From assembly GCA_002480935.1 (NCBI GenBank), contig DLDC01000187.1, forward strand, positions 300 through 24,432: DNA of 24,133 bases, given 5' to 3'. Position 1 is the stretch's first letter. The number at the start of each line of letters is the position of its first letter. Position numbers and translations under genes: made by a program. A model generated the notes under the pieces. That model was not told the origin of the DNA. It saw only the letters and a program-made list of their open reading frames with translations, and searched no databases. Shown one piece after another: positions 14,014 through 21,753 of this stretch. This stretch comes from Prevotella sp. UBA7782 (lineage in GTDB: Bacteria; Bacteroidota; Bacteroidia; Bacteroidales; Bacteroidaceae).

Positions 14014-15513
14014 ATGTTAAGCAGAAAGATATTTAGTTTGGTAGTTTTGCCAGCACTCTGTTTGTTGCTCTCATGTAATGCCTCTTTGCGTCAGAGAAAC
14101 GATATGGCAGAGCATTTGCTGGCAAAAGGCGACTCACTCTACCGCATGGAGCAGTATAGCGAGGCCACAGACTGTCTCTTGCAAAGCATAGCCCTGGCCA
14201 AGCAGACGGGCAACGCACATTGTCAGGCACGCTCCATCATACAGCTGGCCATGATATACGTGCGGCTCAACGATATGGACCGGGCCGGACACTACCTCAA
14301 CATGGCCATCAAGTTGGCCACTAGCAAAAAAGACTATAGGGCGCAGGGCGAGGCTTTGGGTCACCTCACCGCCGTCTATGCCTATCAGCATGACTTGAAG
14401 AAAGCCGAGCAGTGCCTGGACAGGCAACGTAAGCTGCCGGGTCAAAGCGAGGGGTTGAGGCTTTATTATCTCTATTTTAACGAGGCACTGCTGTGCCAGC
14501 TCAAGGGCAATGCCGACCGGTCGTTGGCGCTATACGACCGCGCCATGCAGATTGTCAGACAGTATAAGCTCAGCCAAAGCCTGCTGTGCTCTGTCATCGG
14601 CATAAAGGTTTACGCCTATTTAGCCATGGGCGACACCCGCAAGGCGCTGAAAACGTGTGAGCAGTTCAGGCAGTCGGGCAAGCTGCAAGACAACCGTGTG
14701 TATCAGGCAGCCTACTATGAGATGCTGCGTGACATACATCATGCCATGGGTAAAGAGCCTGAGGCCAGAGCTTATGCAGCCAAGGCCGACTCTGTCTCGG
14801 TGGCCATCATCAGTCAGCGGCAGATAGATGCCGTAGACAATAAGGTGGTGCGGTTCGACGACCAGCAGAATATGAACGACATAGAGCAGCTCACCTCTGT
14901 GGTGAATATGCAGTGGATGGTCATTGCCTTGTTTGTCTCGCTCATCGTGATGCTGGCATTGCTGGCCGTCACCATCTACCGCCACAACAAGCGCATACGC
15001 CATACCTACCTGCTACTGGTGCGTAAAAATCGCGATATCATCATGCAAGAGAAGATCAACAGGAAGCTCATGCAACCTTCTTCAGCCGACGATGATGCTC
15101 TGAGCGACGTGCCGGTGGCCGATGATAAAGCCACGAAGCTGAGTAAGGAGCAGGTGAACGAGCTGGTGAAGAAGATTGCTGCGGTGATGAATGACGTGCA
15201 GAAAATCAGTCAACCCGACTTCAGCTTGAACCTGCTGGCCAGGGAAGTGGGGTCTAATACGGCTTACGTGTCGTGGGTAATCAACAACATCTATCATCAC
15301 AACTTCAAGGCTTTTCTGAACGAATACCGCATTCGCGAGGCCTGCAGGCGCATGGACGACCATGAGCACTACGGACATATCACCATCCAGGCCCTCATCA
15401 AGGATTTGGGTTATAGCAGCTACAGCAATTTTGTCGCGGCCTTTAAGAAGGTGAACGGTATGACACCCTCACAGTATCAGCGCCTGTCGGTTGAGGCTGA
15501 TGAGGATAAGTGA
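14014..15513 (+). CDS. Membrane-spanning TPR sensor with cytoplasmic AraC-type DNA-binding domain
   Basis: 499 residues from ATG 14014; an upstream GTG at 13945 would place the signal peptide internally. The N-terminus (MLSRKIFSLVVLPALCLLLSC) is a signal sequence with a lipobox-like LLSC at Cys21. Residues ~30-270 are tetratricopeptide-like helical repeats (AEHLLAKGDSLYRMEQYSEA and repeats after it), predicted periplasmic. One transmembrane helix (~299-323) and a short linker lead to an AraC-type helix-turn-helix (~375-492), with SLNLLAREVGSNTAYVSWV and IQALIKDLGYSSYSNFVAAF. This membrane one-component layout is widespread in Bacteroidetes. It diverges from two secreted-protein genes and is likely to control them. 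The signal it senses is unknown. Confidence 0.88.
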   Translation: MLSRKIFSLVVLPALCLLLSCNASLRQRNDMAEHLLAKGDSLYRMEQYSEATDCLLQSIALAKQTGNAHCQARSIIQLAMIYVRLNDMDRAGHYLNMAIKLATSKKDYRAQGEALGHLTAVYAYQHDLKKAEQCLDRQRKLPGQSEGLRLYYLYFNEALLCQLKGNADRSLALYDRAMQIVRQYKLSQSLLCSVIGIKVYAYLAMGDTRKALKTCEQFRQSGKLQDNRVYQAAYYEMLRDIHHAMGKEPEARAYAAKADSVSVAIISQRQIDAVDNKVVRFDDQQNMNDIEQLTSVVNMQWMVIALFVSLIVMLALLAVTIYRHNKRIRHTYLLLVRKNRDIIMQEKINRKLMQPSSADDDALSDVPVADDKATKLSKEQVNELVKKIAAVMNDVQKISQPDFSLNLLAREVGSNTAYVSWVINNIYHHNFKAFLNEYRIREACRRMDDHEHYGHITIQALIKDLGYSSYSNFVAAFKKVNGMTPSQYQRLSVEADEDK

Positions 15514-15561
15514 TGAAGCGCAGGGCCAGGTGGCTGGAGGCACACACGACGTGTTGATTTC

Positions 15562-15649
15562 CAAAAGCACCTTTTTAGCCAACCCAAAGAGCCTGTTTTG
15601 CCAATTAAAAATATATATCTGTCGTTGCAAAAGCGGCATTTCTCAATTT
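15562..15649. repeat. Intergenic 22-nt periodic repeat array B (four units)
   Basis: Units begin at 15562, 15584, 15606 and 15628, again exactly 22 bases apart, with the same consensus as array A (CAAAARNRCCTNTTTNG). The third unit is the most degenerate and AT-rich. The array starts 49 bases after the regulator gene ends. A 9-base motif, CGCAGCGAG at 15692-15700, occurs in inverted form beside array A (9876-9884), which may or may not be meaningful. The remainder of 15514-15800 is AT-rich toward its right end with no coding signal. Confidence 0.75.
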
Positions 15650-15800
15650 TCGTGACGTCTCTCATGCGTGGTAGCAGTGAGTAGGGCAGGACGCAGCGAG
15701 GGTGCGTGGACTGCTTGACCTTTGATTTATGCCAAGGATATTGCTGTATTTACAATTTTTTTGTTTGATTTCTGAATTGATGTTATCTAAAATTTTCTAA

Positions 15801-16514
15801 CTTTACAATTTGATAGTTGTACATGCTGAGTGGGTGTCATCGACAGTAAGCGGACAGAATTATACTTGGTACACCTTCCTCAATGCACATGAATTTACGG
15901 CTGCCAACAGCATCTACTATCGTAAGTATGCTGCCAATGTGCCGGGCTCGGTGTGCCTGCCCTTCGCTCCGGATACTACCACAAGTGGTGTGTTCCGCAG
16001 TTATAAATCGAGTGATGCCTCGCATGTCACGCTGCAGTCCGTTGCTGATCCCGAGGCCGCAAAGCCTTACTTCTTCTATCCCAGTAAGGATGTCATACTA
16101 ACCAGTGCCAAACCACAAATCGTGACGGCGGTGACGGGCAGCGAAGCTTTGTCATACGAAAATATGTATGGCACCTACGCCGGCATGTCGTTTTCGGGCT
16201 TGAGTGGCTCTGTGGCTTACGGCATGGCCTCTTCAGCCTTCACTTATAACGGCAAGAGCTATCCCGCCGGAACGTTTGTCAAGTTCAGCAGTGAGGCATG
16301 GCTCAATCCTTTCCGTGCTTATCTGCTGCTTAGTGGCTCAGGCGCTAAGGCTGCCGTGATGGAAACCGAGTTGGATGACACGCCTACGGGCATCACCACT
16401 GTGGGCATGAGCAAGGCTGACAATACACCTTATTATAATATGCAAGGCATGCGTGTGAGCCGCCCCGGCAAGGGATTATACATCCACAACGGTAAGAAAG
16501 TATGGTTGAAGTAA
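15801..16514 (+). pseudogene. 5'-truncated remnant of a T9SS-type secreted protein
   Basis: The frame opens just after an in-frame TAA at 15798-15800 and runs 237 codons. There is no ATG near its start (only TTG 15810) and no signal peptide, although the body is clearly secreted-type. NSIYYRKYAANVPGSVCLPF resembles the 'Y-R-aromatic...GTxCLPF' segment common in C-terminal halves of Prevotella surface proteins. The end (YYNMQGMRVSRPGKGLYI, NGKKVWLK) is a T9SS-type tail. The N-terminal part appears deleted, joining AT-rich promoter-like DNA (TAACTTTA at 15798, one mismatch from TAnnTTTG) to mid-gene sequence. Translation from TTG would give a cytoplasmic fragment. The downstream peptide gene starts 22 bases later. 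Confidence 0.65.
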
Positions 16515-16536
16515 AACAATTAAGAGGAGAAAAGCA

Positions 16537-16728
16537 ATGAAAAGATATATCAAGCCCCAAGCAGCGATAGTGAAAGTGAATCTTTATAACAGTTGTATGG
16601 AGGAGGATGACAAGACCTACAGCACCCATGGCACGCCCTCGTATGGCGGCGGTGGCGGTGGAAAACAAGACCCCTTCGGCACGGATAATGACGATTCGCA
16701 AGAAACAAGCGCCAACATTTGGAAATAA
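16537..16728 (+). CDS. Small peptide with hexaglycine run, family not recognised
   Basis: 63 residues, preceded by a strong AGAGGAG at the right distance and followed by an intrinsic terminator, so probably expressed. It starts MKRYIKPQAAIVKVNLYNS. This recalls the many short Bacteroidales peptides beginning 'MKKYxKPxxxxV', of unknown function. The rest is polar: CMEEDDK, then YGGGGGGKQDPFGTDNDD, ending NIWK. No signal peptide or membrane segment is visible. One Cys (C20) is present. It may be a modified-peptide precursor, with a conserved leader and a Gly-rich core, or simply an orphan. No modifying enzyme or peptidase-transporter gene is nearby, which weakens the precursor idea. It is probably co-transcribed with the truncated secreted-protein remnant. 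Confidence 0.65.
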   Translation: MKRYIKPQAAIVKVNLYNSCMEEDDKTYSTHGTPSYGGGGGGKQDPFGTDNDDSQETSANIWK

Positions 16729-16734
16729 GAATAA

Positions 16735-16774
16735 GGCCATACGCTCAGCCATCTGCCGGCGTATGGCCCTTTTT
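16735..16774 (+). terminator. Rho-independent terminator after the Gly-rich peptide gene
   Basis: A perfect 10-bp stem, GGCCATACGC (16735-16744) with GCGTATGGCC (16759-16768), closes a 14-base loop and is followed by CTTTTT. It begins 7 bases after the peptide stop codon and ends the transcript of 15801-16728. Confidence 0.9.
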
Positions 16775-16962
16775 CTGTCTTTTTGTGAGGCAGAGCCCGG
16801 CGCTTTCAGTTGTGAATAGCCGCATGGGTGGTGTTTAACATCTATTCTGAGGGGGTTGTCAAAGTAGCATCAGAGAAAGTGGTTAGGGTTGTGCAGGTGA
16901 TGGATGCAGAGTATGTAACATTTATTAACGGCGTTAATGGTACTCGAGATGGAGATTATCGT

Positions 16963-16970
16963 TACTTTTG
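16963..16970 (+). promoter_or_regulatory. -7 element for the Bcr/CflA transporter gene
   Basis: TACTTTTG is an exact TAnnTTTG match, about 34 bases before the ATG at 17004. No clear TTTG is seen at the -33 position. The preceding 16775-16962 stretch holds no gene that can be supported. Confidence 0.5.
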
Positions 16971-17003
16971 CAATGATAAATCAGCAGATAAAATCTTATT
17001 TTC

Positions 17004-18194
17004 ATGCAGATAAAAATATCTCCTTTTATACCCATCACGTTGGGTATGCTGACCGCTTTTGGCCCTTTCGTAACAGATGTTTACCTGCCTGCCATGCCTG
17101 AACTGGCCGACTATTACCGCACGTCGGCCGTTGCCGTGGGCGCGTCGCTCACTGCCGGTATGCTGGGATTGGCCTCCGGACAGATTCTGATAGGTCCTTT
17201 GTCTGACAAGTTCGGACGAAAGAAGTTGCTCTTACTGTCTATGGCGCTCTTTGTTGTCGCCTCGCTGCTGTGTGTCTTTTCGCCTAACATCCAGCTTTTC
17301 AATCTGTTTCGCTTCTTTCAGGGCATGTCCGGAGCGGGTGGGGTGGTGCTCTCGCGCAGCATAGCCACTGATATGTTTCGCGACAAACAGTTGGCCAACT
17401 TCCTTGCTCTGCTGGGAGCCATCAACGGTGTGGGCACCGTGTTCGCCCCGATGCTGGGTGGCGTACTCACCAAGTTGGCACCTTGGCAGGGCATCTTCTG
17501 GGTGTTGACGGCCATAGGCGTTATTTTGCTCTTCTGCTCGATGCGCTTGAGAGAGACGCTGGCGCCCCAAAACCGCAGTAGCAGACCCTTGCCGGTGGTC
17601 TATGCCCAGCTCTTCGGCGTGTTTGGCAACAAGCGATTCACCCTGAGCACGCTGGCTATGATGTTCAGCTTTCTGGCCTTCTTTGCCTATATCACGGCGT
17701 CGCCCTTCATCTTCCAGCAGCAATATGGGTTGTCGGCCTTTGAGTATAGCATCTGTTTTGGGCTCAATGCCTTCTGCATCGGCATAGGTACGTGGCTTCC
17801 CACCCGCTTTCATCATGCCAACACAGCGTTGAAGTGGGCGAGCATCGACCTCTTTGGCGCGGCTTGTCTGGTGGCTGTTTGTCAGCTGATGCGTGTTCCG
17901 CTGCCCATCCTTATGCCCTGTTACATCTATATGCTCATTTGTTTTGGCATGATGCAACCCGTGTCTACTGCCATTGCCATGAATGCCGAGCGCTCTCGTG
18001 CCGGCGCAGCCAGTGCCGTGTTTGGCGCAGCCTCGTTTGTGGCAGGCGCCATAGCGTCGCCCCTTGTCACCATGGGCGACGTGCTGTTGTGCTCAGCTGC
18101 CGTCATAGTGGCGGGCTCGCTGTGCTGCATGTTGCTCACCCTGCCCCTTTGCAACACGCTGAAGCGTGAGCAGATGGGCAAGGTGGCAGAATGA
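17004..18194 (+). CDS. Bcr/CflA-family MFS drug efflux transporter
   Basis: 396 residues with twelve predicted membrane helices, the usual length for this group. The first helix carries FGPFVTDVYLPAMPEL, the signature of Bcr/CflA proteins. The MFS motif A follows between helices 2 and 3 (GPLSDKFGRKKLLL), with LFRFFQGMSGAGGVVLSR in helix 4. Members export antibiotics such as bicyclomycin or chloramphenicol, sulfonamides or small peptides using the proton gradient across the inner membrane; the substrate here cannot be told. It stands alone on the plus strand behind its own -7 element. It ends 19 bases from the convergent glf gene, with no obvious terminator between them. Confidence 0.9.
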   Translation: MQIKISPFIPITLGMLTAFGPFVTDVYLPAMPELADYYRTSAVAVGASLTAGMLGLASGQILIGPLSDKFGRKKLLLLSMALFVVASLLCVFSPNIQLFNLFRFFQGMSGAGGVVLSRSIATDMFRDKQLANFLALLGAINGVGTVFAPMLGGVLTKLAPWQGIFWVLTAIGVILLFCSMRLRETLAPQNRSSRPLPVVYAQLFGVFGNKRFTLSTLAMMFSFLAFFAYITASPFIFQQQYGLSAFEYSICFGLNAFCIGIGTWLPTRFHHANTALKWASIDLFGAACLVAVCQLMRVPLPILMPCYIYMLICFGMMQPVSTAIAMNAERSRAGAASAVFGAASFVAGAIASPLVTMGDVLLCSAAVIVAGSLCCMLLTLPLCNTLKREQMGKVAE

Positions 18195-18213
18195 ATAAAG
18201 AGTTGAGAAAGGA

Positions 18214-19356
18214 TTAGAAACGGTCTATGCCGAGCACCTTCTCGATGACAGGTGCCATGTCATAATACTTATAATCGGCCAGTCGTCCGCCGAAAATAAC
18301 GTCTTTTTCTTGCTTGGCCAGCTCGCGATAGCTGTCGGCCAGCTTGTTGTTCTCGTCGTCGTTGACGGGATAGAAGGGCTCCATGCCCGGCTTCCACTCC
18401 GTGCTATATTCGCGGCTGATAACCGTTTTGGGGTTGTCGTAAACGGCTTGGCCGAAGCTTTCGAAGTGTTTGTGCTCTATGATGCGTGTATAGGGCACGC
18501 TGGCCTCGGTGTAGTTGATGACCGCGTTGCCCTGATGGTTGGGCTCATCGAGTGTTTCTGTCTCGAACCTTACGGTGCGGAAGCTCAGCTTGCCCAGCTT
18601 GTAATCGAAGTATTCATCCAGTTGTCCGGTGTAGACAAGCTTGGAGGCGTGCTCTCGCCACGACCCTCTGAGCGGCTCGGCTGCATCGAAGAAGTCGGTG
18701 TCGGTAAGGGTGTCAACACCCTCAAGCAGAGCGTTGATGAGCTTGTTGTAGCCTCCGATGGGTATGCCCTGATAGTTGTCGTTGAAGTAATTGTTGTCGA
18801 AGACGAGCCTCACGGGCAGCCTCTTGATGATAAAAGCCGGCAGCTCGGTGCATTTTCTGCCCCATTGCTTCTCCGTATAGCCTTTGATAAGTCTCTCGTA
18901 GATAGTCTTTCCGATGAGCAGCTGAGCCTGTTCCTCCAGGTTGCGCGGTTCGCTAACGCCCTCGCTGTGCAGCTTTTGGCGCATCGCTGCCTTCTCTTCC
19001 TCCAGCTTAGCCTGGGCCTCTGCCGGCGTGCGTGTGCCGAAAATCTCGTAGAAGGTGTTCATGTTGAAGGGCAGGTTGTAGTAATGTCCTTGCCAGCAAG
19101 CCACGGGCGAGTTGGTGTATCTGTTGAAAGGCACCAAAGAGTTGACGAAGTCCCACACCTTCTTACTGTTGGTGTGGAAGATGTGTGCGCCGTATTGGTG
19201 AACGTTGATGCCCTCTATCTGCTTGCAGAAGACGTTGCCTCCAAGTTGCTTGCGCTTGTCAATGACCAGACAGCTCTTGCCCGCCTGTCTGGCCCGATAG
19301 GCGAAGGTGGCTCCGAAGAGACCGGAGCCTACTATCAAATAATCATAATGTTTCAT
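18214..19356 (-). CDS. glf: UDP-galactopyranose mutase
   Basis: 380 residues. This flavoenzyme converts UDP-galactopyranose to UDP-galactofuranose, the donor for galactofuranose in surface polysaccharides. The N-terminal FAD-binding fold (DYLIVGSGLFGATFAYRA), the GGNVFCK loop, HQYGAHIFHTNSKKVW, YTNSPVACWQG, GYTEKQWGRKCTEL and the C-terminal FGGRLADYKYYDM are all characteristic. Length is normal. No glycosyltransferase or polysaccharide export gene adjoins it, so it acts here as an isolated supplier of the sugar donor. The 123 bases upstream contain no recognisable -7 element; transcription may run through from the POT transporter gene. Confidence 0.95.
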   Translation of the reverse strand: MKHYDYLIVGSGLFGATFAYRARQAGKSCLVIDKRKQLGGNVFCKQIEGINVHQYGAHIFHTNSKKVWDFVNSLVPFNRYTNSPVACWQGHYYNLPFNMNTFYEIFGTRTPAEAQAKLEEEKAAMRQKLHSEGVSEPRNLEEQAQLLIGKTIYERLIKGYTEKQWGRKCTELPAFIIKRLPVRLVFDNNYFNDNYQGIPIGGYNKLINALLEGVDTLTDTDFFDAAEPLRGSWREHASKLVYTGQLDEYFDYKLGKLSFRTVRFETETLDEPNHQGNAVINYTEASVPYTRIIEHKHFESFGQAVYDNPKTVISREYSTEWKPGMEPFYPVNDDENNKLADSYRELAKQEKDVIFGGRLADYKYYDMAPVIEKVLGIDRF

Positions 19357-19479
19357 GCTGATGTGTCGCGTTAGATATTGTTGGAATGAAAACCAGGCAG
19401 GCTGAACAGTGCCTCCATCGACTGCCGTTCTGCCTGCCCTGTTGTTGTGTGCGCATATTGTTGAGCTGTGAGCCTATGC

Positions 19480-21039
19480 CTATTGCGTTACTCGCTCCAG
19501 CCATTTCACCATGCCGAACATCACCGCCATGGAGATGAAGCAAACCAGGGCGAAGACGAGCCAGCACTCCCAGATGGGCCATTTGTTGTACATGAGCGGA
19601 CCTATCCACAGCAGGCAGTTGCCCACGGCGGTGGCTCCGAGCCACAATCCCTGGCATAAGCCTTGCAGATGCTTAGGAGCCACCTTGCTCACGAAGCTCA
19701 GTCCGAGCGGCGAGATGAACAACTCGGCCACGGTAAGGAAGAAATAGGTGAGGATGAGAACCCACGGTCCGGCCTTCATGGCGTTGCGCATGACAGGGTC
19801 GATGGCCGTGAACTTCTCGGCCGAAGGATAGCCGTTGGCGATAGAGATGACCATCAGGAAGATGTAGGCGCAGCCTGCTATGGCCATGCCATAGGCAATC
19901 TTGCGCGGCGTCGAGATCGTCTTGCCGCGACGGCCCAGCACGCCAAATATCCACATGATGATGGGCGTGAGCACGATCACAAAGAAGGGGTTCACAGCCT
20001 GCCATATCTCGGGAGCTATCGAGTCGGTCTTTACAAAGTCGCGGGCAAACACCGAGAGCGACTGACCGTTCTGGTGGAACGAGAACCAGAAGAAGATGGC
20101 GATGCCCAGCACGGCAAAGAGGGCATACATGCGCTGCTTGATCTCCTTGCCCATGGCAGCCTTCTCCTCGGCGGTATACTCAACCGCAGCAGTAGCCTCC
20201 TTCTTGGCCGGCGTGGGGAAGATGCGCTTGTAGGCAACGAAGATGACCAGCGAGATGAGCATGGCCACCACACTGGCGATAAACGAGTAGTGCACTCCGG
20301 TGTTGAAGGCGTCGAGATAGCCCGTGCACGCTGCGGCCATGTCGTTGACGTTGCCGCCCACGTCGTGCATGAGCTTGACCAGGTTGCTGCTCTCCTCGCC
20401 AGTCATGCCGGCGCGGTTCTCGATAAACTTGTGGCACAGGGCCGGCAGCTCGGCATTGTAGAGCAGCCCCTTGGTGCCCAGCCACCACTGGCGCAGGTAG
20501 GGAGCAATGAAGGGTGCCACCAGGCCGCCCACATTGATAAACACATAGAAGATTTGGAAGCCCGAGTCGCGCTTGCCCTGCACGGCCTTCACAGCCTCGG
20601 GGCCTTTCTTGGCAGCCTCGGCCTCAAAGTTGTCGTAGAGCTGGCCCACAATGGCCTGCAGGTTGCCCTTGAACAGGCCGTTGCCAAAGGCGATGAGCAG
20701 CAAGGCAAAGCAGGTGAAGGGCAGCAGCCACCCGATGTTGCTCGCGGTCGACATGATGGGTATCGACAGCAGCACATAGCCCGAGGCCATCACCACCAGG
20801 CCGGCCATGATGGTGCCCTTGTAGTTTTGCGTGCGGTCGGCTACAAAGCCGCCAAAGAGGCTCAGCACATAAATCAGGGCATAGAATACCGAGTAGATGA
20901 TACCGCTCGTCTCGTCGCTCAAGCCAAACTTGGAGCACAAGAACAGCAGCAGCACTGCATTCATGATGTAATAGCCAAAGCGTTCGCCCATGTTGCTCAG
21001 GGCGGCGGGGATCAACCCCTTGGGATGGTTTTTGAACAT
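19480..21039 (-). CDS. POT/PTR-family proton-coupled peptide transporter
   Basis: 519 residues with about twelve to fourteen membrane helices. The first helix has SNMGERFGYYIMNAVLLLFL, the POT family signature region, and FGGFVADRTQNYKGTIMAG is the MFS loop between helices 2 and 3. PLGLSFVSKVAPKHLQGL near the C-terminus matches the late POT helices. The protein should import di- and tripeptides with protons across the inner membrane, useful to a protein-fermenting anaerobe. In the E-x-x-E-R-F proton-coupling motif the first Glu is Asn (NMGERF), so coupling may differ from the standard mechanism. An insertion of about 60 residues mid-protein (residues ~190-245) may be periplasmic. The gene lies 82 bases after sufE with no promoter visible between. 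Confidence 0.9.
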   Translation of the reverse strand: MFKNHPKGLIPAALSNMGERFGYYIMNAVLLLFLCSKFGLSDETSGIIYSVFYALIYVLSLFGGFVADRTQNYKGTIMAGLVVMASGYVLLSIPIMSTASNIGWLLPFTCFALLLIAFGNGLFKGNLQAIVGQLYDNFEAEAAKKGPEAVKAVQGKRDSGFQIFYVFINVGGLVAPFIAPYLRQWWLGTKGLLYNAELPALCHKFIENRAGMTGEESSNLVKLMHDVGGNVNDMAAACTGYLDAFNTGVHYSFIASVVAMLISLVIFVAYKRIFPTPAKKEATAAVEYTAEEKAAMGKEIKQRMYALFAVLGIAIFFWFSFHQNGQSLSVFARDFVKTDSIAPEIWQAVNPFFVIVLTPIIMWIFGVLGRRGKTISTPRKIAYGMAIAGCAYIFLMVISIANGYPSAEKFTAIDPVMRNAMKAGPWVLILTYFFLTVAELFISPLGLSFVSKVAPKHLQGLCQGLWLGATAVGNCLLWIGPLMYNKWPIWECWLVFALVCFISMAVMFGMVKWLERVTQ

Positions 21040-21110
21040 AGTGTAATGGATGTTTTATGGAGTTAATTAAAAAGATTGCGTGCTGTAGCTGTGCCGCTCC
21101 CGGCCTGTGA

Positions 21111-21130
21111 CAGGGCTGGTCTCAGCCCTG
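21111..21130. other. Perfect inverted repeat at the end of sufE
   Basis: Arms CAGGGCTG (21111-21118) and CAGCCCTG (21123-21130) form an 8-bp stem with a 4-base loop that covers the sufE stop codon. No T-run follows on the minus strand, so it is not a standard intrinsic terminator. It might protect the transcript end or attenuate read-through into the POT gene. Confidence 0.5.
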
Positions 21131-21547
21131 AGTCGCCTTGAAGGCCACGGCATAGGCCATGATTTTCTTCACCATGGCCAGCAGCCCGTTGCTGCGTGTG
21201 GGCGACAAGTGCTCGTGCAGCCCGATGCGGTCGATAAAGTAGAGGTCGGCATCGAGTATCTCCTGCGGCGTGCGGCCGTTGAGCACCCGCACCAGCATCG
21301 AGATGATGCCCTTGACGATGATGGCATCGCTGTCGGCCTGAAACTCCACCTTACCGTCGACATAGTCGGCCTGCAGCCACACGCGGCTCTGGCAACCGTC
21401 GATGAGGTTGTCGGGGGTTTTGTATTTCTCGTCGAGGGCCGGCATGGCGTTGCCCATGTCGATGATGAGCTGGTACTTGTCCATCCAGTCGGTGAAGCCT
21501 TCAAACTCGTCGATAATTTCGTCCTGTACTTCGTTGATAGTGGCCAT
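21122..21547 (-). CDS. sufE: SufE-family Fe-S cluster assembly sulfur acceptor
   Basis: 141 residues from ATG 21547; a start twelve codons upstream is less likely. SufE takes persulfide sulfur from the cysteine desulfurase SufS and passes it to the SufBCD scaffold in the cytoplasm. The key loop, LIDGCQSRVWL, places the acceptor Cys at residue 52, as in E. coli (Cys51). FEGFTDWMDKYQLIIDMG at the N-terminus and LSPTRSNGLLAMVKKI near the C-terminus are typical. Suf partners are not in the window. A weak promoter-like TAATTTTA lies at 21633-21640. Confidence 0.94.
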   Translation of the reverse strand: MATINEVQDEIIDEFEGFTDWMDKYQLIIDMGNAMPALDEKYKTPDNLIDGCQSRVWLQADYVDGKVEFQADSDAIIVKGIISMLVRVLNGRTPQEILDADLYFIDRIGLHEHLSPTRSNGLLAMVKKIMAYAVAFKATQG

Positions 21548-21632
21548 AGCGTGTTGTGATTGATTTGTTGTAGCGCCCTGCAACTTTGCATGCGGCAGGG
21601 CTGCAGGGATGTGATTTTTGTTTATATGCGTG

Positions 21633-21664
21633 TAAAATTAAGCAATATTTTCGATTTCTACAAC
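21633..21664 (-). promoter_or_regulatory. Weak possible promoter for sufE
   Basis: On the minus strand, GTTG (21664-21661) is followed after 20 bases by TAATTTTA (21640-21633); both halves are one base off the TTTG / TAnnTTTG consensus. It lies between the ppiD terminator and the sufE start, where a promoter is expected. Confidence 0.25.
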
Positions 21665-21674
21665 GCCCCGAGGC

Positions 21675-21708
21675 AAAAAATGCCGCCAGCGTTGCGGCTG
21701 GCGGCATT
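21675..21708 (-). terminator. Rho-independent terminator of the ppiD-like gene
   Basis: Read on the minus strand, AATGCCGCCAGC and GCTGGCGGCATT form a perfect 12-bp stem with a 6-base loop, followed directly by a T-run (A21675-A21680 on the plus strand). It lies 45 bases after the ppiD-like stop codon and separates that gene from sufE. Confidence 0.93.
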
Positions 21709-21753
21709 GTATGTGGGAGTTGTAAAGTTGTCGCGGTTTTCCTCGCAGTGTGG

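Noticed and set aside
16828..17013. 61-codon frame from GTG before the Bcr/CflA gene
   Set aside because: No ribosome-binding site, and it contains the -7 element of the next gene. The VVKVASEKVVRVVQVMDA stretch vaguely recalls a decayed C-terminal sorting domain, but not enough to call.
19390..19435. Possible terminator downstream of the POT gene (AGGCAG...CTGCCT)
   Set aside because: The arms are 7 bp and slip between two pairings with a long loop and no T-run.
19663..21066. Long plus-strand frame opposite the POT transporter
   Set aside because: Composition is His/Gly/Gln-rich with no membrane or domain pattern, whereas the minus strand encodes a clear transporter.
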